Origin: an uncultured Oscillospiraceae bacterium
GTDB lineage: Bacteria; Bacillota; Clostridia; Oscillospirales; Oscillospiraceae
DNA length: 7,816 nucleotides
NCBI GenBank assembly: GCA_958438185.1
Contig: CAUBQU010000051.1
Coordinates: forward strand, 1 to 7,816
Direction: 5' to 3'
Each line of letters begins with the position of its first letter. The first letter of the stretch is position 1. Under the pieces are notes generated by a model, which was not told the origin of the DNA, searched no databases, and saw nothing but the letters and a program-made list of their open reading frames with translations. The translations under genes and the position numbers were made by a program. Shown piece after piece: positions 5,549 to 7,816 of the stretch.

Positions 5549-6160
5549 ATGCGGGGGAAGAAAATCGGACTTGTGCTGGTGGCAGTCGGCGTTGTGCTGA
5601 TCCTGGCGGCGCTGGGGCTGACGTTTCATAACCTGCAGGAGGATCGGGCGGCGGGTGAGCAGGCCAGGCAGCTGTTTTGCCAGCTGCAGGGGCTCCAAGG
5701 GCAGCAGACGCCGGAGGAGAGCCAGAGTGAGGCGGCGGTCGAGGATGCGGCGCTGCCGGTGGTGGAGATCGATGGCTGCGGCTATATTGGAACCTTGACG
5801 ATCCCTGCGTTGGCATTGGAACTGCCGGTGCAGGACCAGTGGGATTATACGCGGCTCAAGCGCTCCCCCTGCCGCCAATTTGGCTGGCCTGCAACGGGGG
5901 ATTTCGTCATTGCGGCGCATAACTATACCTCGCATTTTAAACGGCTGTCCAAGCTGGAGCCGGGGGATACGGTGAAATTTGAGGATATGAACGGGCGAGT
6001 ATATGCCTATACCGTCTCCCAGCTGACGACAGTTCAGCCGGAGGATGTTGCAGCAGTGCAATACAGCGGGTATGACCTGGTGCTCTATACCTGCACGCCC
6101 GGCGGCCGCAGCAGAACGGCAGTCTATTGCAGCAAAGCGGGATCAGCGGCAGCAGAATAA
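5549..6160 (+). CDS. Sortase family cysteine transpeptidase (class uncertain)
   Basis: The 203-aa protein has an N-terminal membrane anchor (about 6-26, 'IGLVLVAVGVVLILAALGL'), a Gln/Glu-rich linker (about 30-70) and a sortase beta-barrel (about 75-195). The barrel opens with 'IGTLTIPALALELPV'. Catalytic residues are His124 in 'IAAHNYTSHF', Cys182 in 'LVLYTCTPGGRSRT' and probably Arg189. Sortases cut a C-terminal sorting signal and attach proteins to peptidoglycan or to pilins, acting on the outer face of the membrane. The motif context is closest to the class D/B-like group but the class is not certain. ATG 5549 is chosen because AAGGGGGG (5534-5541) lies 7 nt upstream and the gene's promoter overlaps an alternative ATG at 5510. 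No LPxTG-like substrate gene is in view. The neighbouring surface protein uses SLH domains instead. Confidence 0.88.
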   Translation: MRGKKIGLVLVAVGVVLILAALGLTFHNLQEDRAAGEQARQLFCQLQGLQGQQTPEESQSEAAVEDAALPVVEIDGCGYIGTLTIPALALELPVQDQWDYTRLKRSPCRQFGWPATGDFVIAAHNYTSHFKRLSKLEPGDTVKFEDMNGRVYAYTVSQLTTVQPEDVAAVQYSGYDLVLYTCTPGGRSRTAVYCSKAGSAAAE

Positions 6161-6165
6161 ACGAG

Positions 6166-6220
6166 AGCGCGGTAGCGCCTGGCCCGGTGCAATTGCAGCG
6201 CCGGGTGCTGCTGCGCTTTT
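6166..6220 (+). terminator. Rho-independent terminator of the sortase gene
   Basis: The 14-nt arms AGCGCGGTAGCGCC (6166-6179) and GGTGCTGCTGCGCT (6204-6217) pair along their full length with three G-U wobbles. An inner CGGTGC/GCGCCG stem sits inside the loop. A short T4 tract (6217-6220) follows. It begins 6 nt after the sortase stop codon. Confidence 0.7.
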
Positions 6221-6242
6221 GAAGCAATCCCGGCACAGCAGT

Positions 6243-6277
6243 AAAAAACGGCGCGCTGCAGAATTTGCAGCGCGCCG
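6243..6277 (-). terminator. Rho-independent terminator of the SLH protein gene
   Basis: A perfect 12-bp stem, CGGCGCGCTGCA (6249-6260) with TGCAGCGCGCCG (6266-6277), closes a 5-nt loop. On the minus strand it is followed by six T (A6 at 6243-6248). It lies 28 nt past the stop of the minus-strand gene and back to back with the sortase terminator. Confidence 0.92.
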
Positions 6278-6304
6278 CGCGAGTTTAAGAGCGATCGTTT
6301 CGCA

Positions 6305-7816
6305 TCAGTTCAGCTTGAAGTTTTCGACAAAACGCATGAACATAGAGGCAACCTCGCAGCGCTTTGCGGAGTTTGCCGGCATCAGGCGTCCGTTGCTGCC
6401 GGAGAGGATCCCAGCACCGACGGCCCACTGCAGGGCGGGTCTTGCCCAACCGCCAGCTGCATTGCTGTCGCTGAAGCCAGCCAGAGAACCGCTGGCAGAG
6501 ACGTCCACATTCTTATACTTGGCGTAAGCAAAAATCATCTGCGCCAGCTCCTGGCGGGAGACTTGCTTGTTGGGCTTAAAGCTGCCATCCGTGTAACCGG
6601 AGACGATCCCGGCTGCGGCGGCCCACTTAACCTTTGCAGCAAACCAGTCGCTGTCGGCCACATCGTTGAAGGAGACGTCGGACGCGGCCTCGGGCTTGCC
6701 TTCCTTGCTCCAGAGCAGTGTGACGAGCTCGGCACGGGTCAGCGCCTTCTCCGGGGCGAACGTGCCGTTGGTGTTGCCGCTCATGATATTGTGGATGAGG
6801 ACATAGTCAACAGCGGAGATGTACCACGCGCCATCCGGCACGTCCACAAAGCGGTCGTGTACAGAAGCGGGAGAAGTCAGATACCAGTCGCAGTAGACCT
6901 GCTGGATGTTGTCGACCTTGTGCTGACCGGGGTAACGGTCCTTATCCGAGACGGTGATGGGGAACGCGATCTTGTCCCGCTGCAGCATCGCCAGGGTGGG
7001 GGTGCCGCAAGCCTGGCCGTTCAGTGTCGGTTCGTAGTAGTAGTCATACCAGTAATGGTTGTTGCCATAGCGATCTGCTTCCCAGAAGGTGTAGTAGTAG
7101 CGATTAATGGGATCCCAGCTGCCCCAGGTCTGCTTGGCTGCCTGGATACCGCGGGCAAAGCTGTGCCCGGCGGACAGATATTCTGCGGCGGTGTAGAGAT
7201 ACGACATATCGCCATAGAAGGTGACGGACTGGCTGTAGCCGTAGACGGCGGAAACGCCCTTATTCCGCAGGGGCTCCTGGATGGTGTTTGTCGCCATACC
7301 CAGGCAGCTGCCGATCCAGACAAAGTTGCCGTTTGCGTTGCCGGACATATGGTTGGCAATGACCGTGCCATCCACGGCCCACTGGCCGTCGCCGATCGAG
7401 ACTGCGTGGTCGTAGCTGGCATAGGGGCCGTAGGCGGAGGCGCAGTCCGCGCTGGTGATGGAATTGCCAGTCGTCAGGCAAAGATAGGAGACATTTGCTT
7501 CTGAGGTGCAGTCGTCGATATTGTAGTAGTAATCCGGATAAGTGGTGTAGTACGTCTGCTCATAATAGTCAGTTGTGCCGTGGCTGTCAAACAGAACGAG
7601 CTTTGCAGACGCCATCGCTTTACCCAGGTTTGCCACATTGGCTGCGTCGCGGGCGTAAACGACAAGCTTGCACTGGGCCGCCTTCGCCATTTTGACAGCG
7701 TTGGACAGGTAAGCGTCGGTAAAGCTTTCGTCCAGGCCACCGTAGTAGGGCCCAAAGAGGACGATCGTATCTGCGCTGTCGCCGTAGCTTCTGGTGTATG
7801 TGTACGTGCCGACCTT
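6305..7816 (-). CDS. Surface protein with caspase-like domain and three SLH domains (5' end outside window)
   Basis: The frame is open from the window edge to TGA at 6305-6307, giving 503 residues without a start; an internal Met at fragment residue 43 is not the start because the protein fold continues upstream of it. The N-terminal visible part has alternating hydrophobic strands ending in 'KLVLFDSHGTT' (His79-Gly80) and, 92 residues later, 'NFVWIGSCLGM' (Cys171). A hydrophobic strand ending in His-Gly and another ending in Ser/Ala-Cys are the marks of clan CD cysteine peptidases (caspases, gingipains, legumains). Two Tyr-rich stretches (about 83-98 and 240-262) flank the core. Three SLH domains follow at about 323-376, 383-438 and 448-502, each with the F-x-D-V/S...W opening and the 'GI(V/L)SG...G.F.P' core; these bind secondary cell-wall polymer non-covalently. 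The likely role is a cell-surface or S-layer peptidase; activity is not proven from sequence. Confidence 0.85.
   Translation of the reverse strand, partial: KVGTYTYTRSYGDSADTIVLFGPYYGGLDESFTDAYLSNAVKMAKAAQCKLVVYARDAANVANLGKAMASAKLVLFDSHGTTDYYEQTYYTTYPDYYYNIDDCTSEANVSYLCLTTGNSITSADCASAYGPYASYDHAVSIGDGQWAVDGTVIANHMSGNANGNFVWIGSCLGMATNTIQEPLRNKGVSAVYGYSQSVTFYGDMSYLYTAAEYLSAGHSFARGIQAAKQTWGSWDPINRYYYTFWEADRYGNNHYWYDYYYEPTLNGQACGTPTLAMLQRDKIAFPITVSDKDRYPGQHKVDNIQQVYCDWYLTSPASVHDRFVDVPDGAWYISAVDYVLIHNIMSGNTNGTFAPEKALTRAELVTLLWSKEGKPEAASDVSFNDVADSDWFAAKVKWAAAAGIVSGYTDGSFKPNKQVSRQELAQMIFAYAKYKNVDVSASGSLAGFSDSNAAGGWARPALQWAVGAGILSGSNGRLMPANSAKRCEVASMFMRFVENFKLN

Noticed and set aside
4976..6061. Long open frame of 361 codons on the minus strand
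   Set aside because: It lies antisense to clpP and the sortase gene, crosses their intergenic region, has an Arg/Leu/His-rich composition typical of GC-rich antisense frames and shows no recognisable domain.
6563..7504. Plus-strand open frame of 313 codons
   Set aside because: It is the complement of the SLH protein gene, which has clear domains on the other strand; the product shows no family features.

Overview
The window looks like a GC-rich Firmicute, most likely a clostridial (Oscillospiraceae-like) gut or anaerobe genome. This rests on strong AGGAGG-type ribosome binding sites, tight operons, a sortase, a surface protein with three S-layer homology (SLH) domains, and an iron-sulfur flavoprotein typical of anaerobes. 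The taxonomy is inference; no rRNA or other marker is present.

Left part (1-1813, + strand): the 3' part of an alpha/beta hydrolase with a TPR-like N-terminal segment overlaps by 8 nt with an RsgA-type circularly permuted GTPase, so the two are probably co-translated.

Centre (1835-5416, + strand): a very consensus-like sigma-A promoter with two TetR-type operators precedes a TetR regulator. Five tightly packed genes follow: a HemG-like flavodoxin, a small membrane protein broken by a frameshift, an unrecognised 155-aa protein that looks like two AbrB-like beta repeats, a [4Fe-4S]-type iron-sulfur flavoprotein that appears to start at CTG, and a ClpP peptidase away from its usual tig/clpX neighbours. 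After the TetR gene the gaps are 107, -4, 21, 11 and 15 nt, which suggests one TetR-controlled redox/proteolysis operon. A hairpin of uncertain role lies between the regulator and the flavodoxin.

Right part (5483-7816): a sortase with its own promoter (+ strand) faces a 5'-truncated gene on the - strand for an SLH-anchored surface protein. That protein carries a His-Gly/Ser-Cys pair resembling clan CD (caspase/gingipain-type) cysteine peptidases. The convergent genes are separated by two back-to-back hairpin terminators.

The most interesting items are the TetR-controlled flavoprotein/ClpP cluster with its promoter architecture, the frameshifted membrane gene inside it, the AbrB-like unknown, and the SLH-anchored caspase-like protein.
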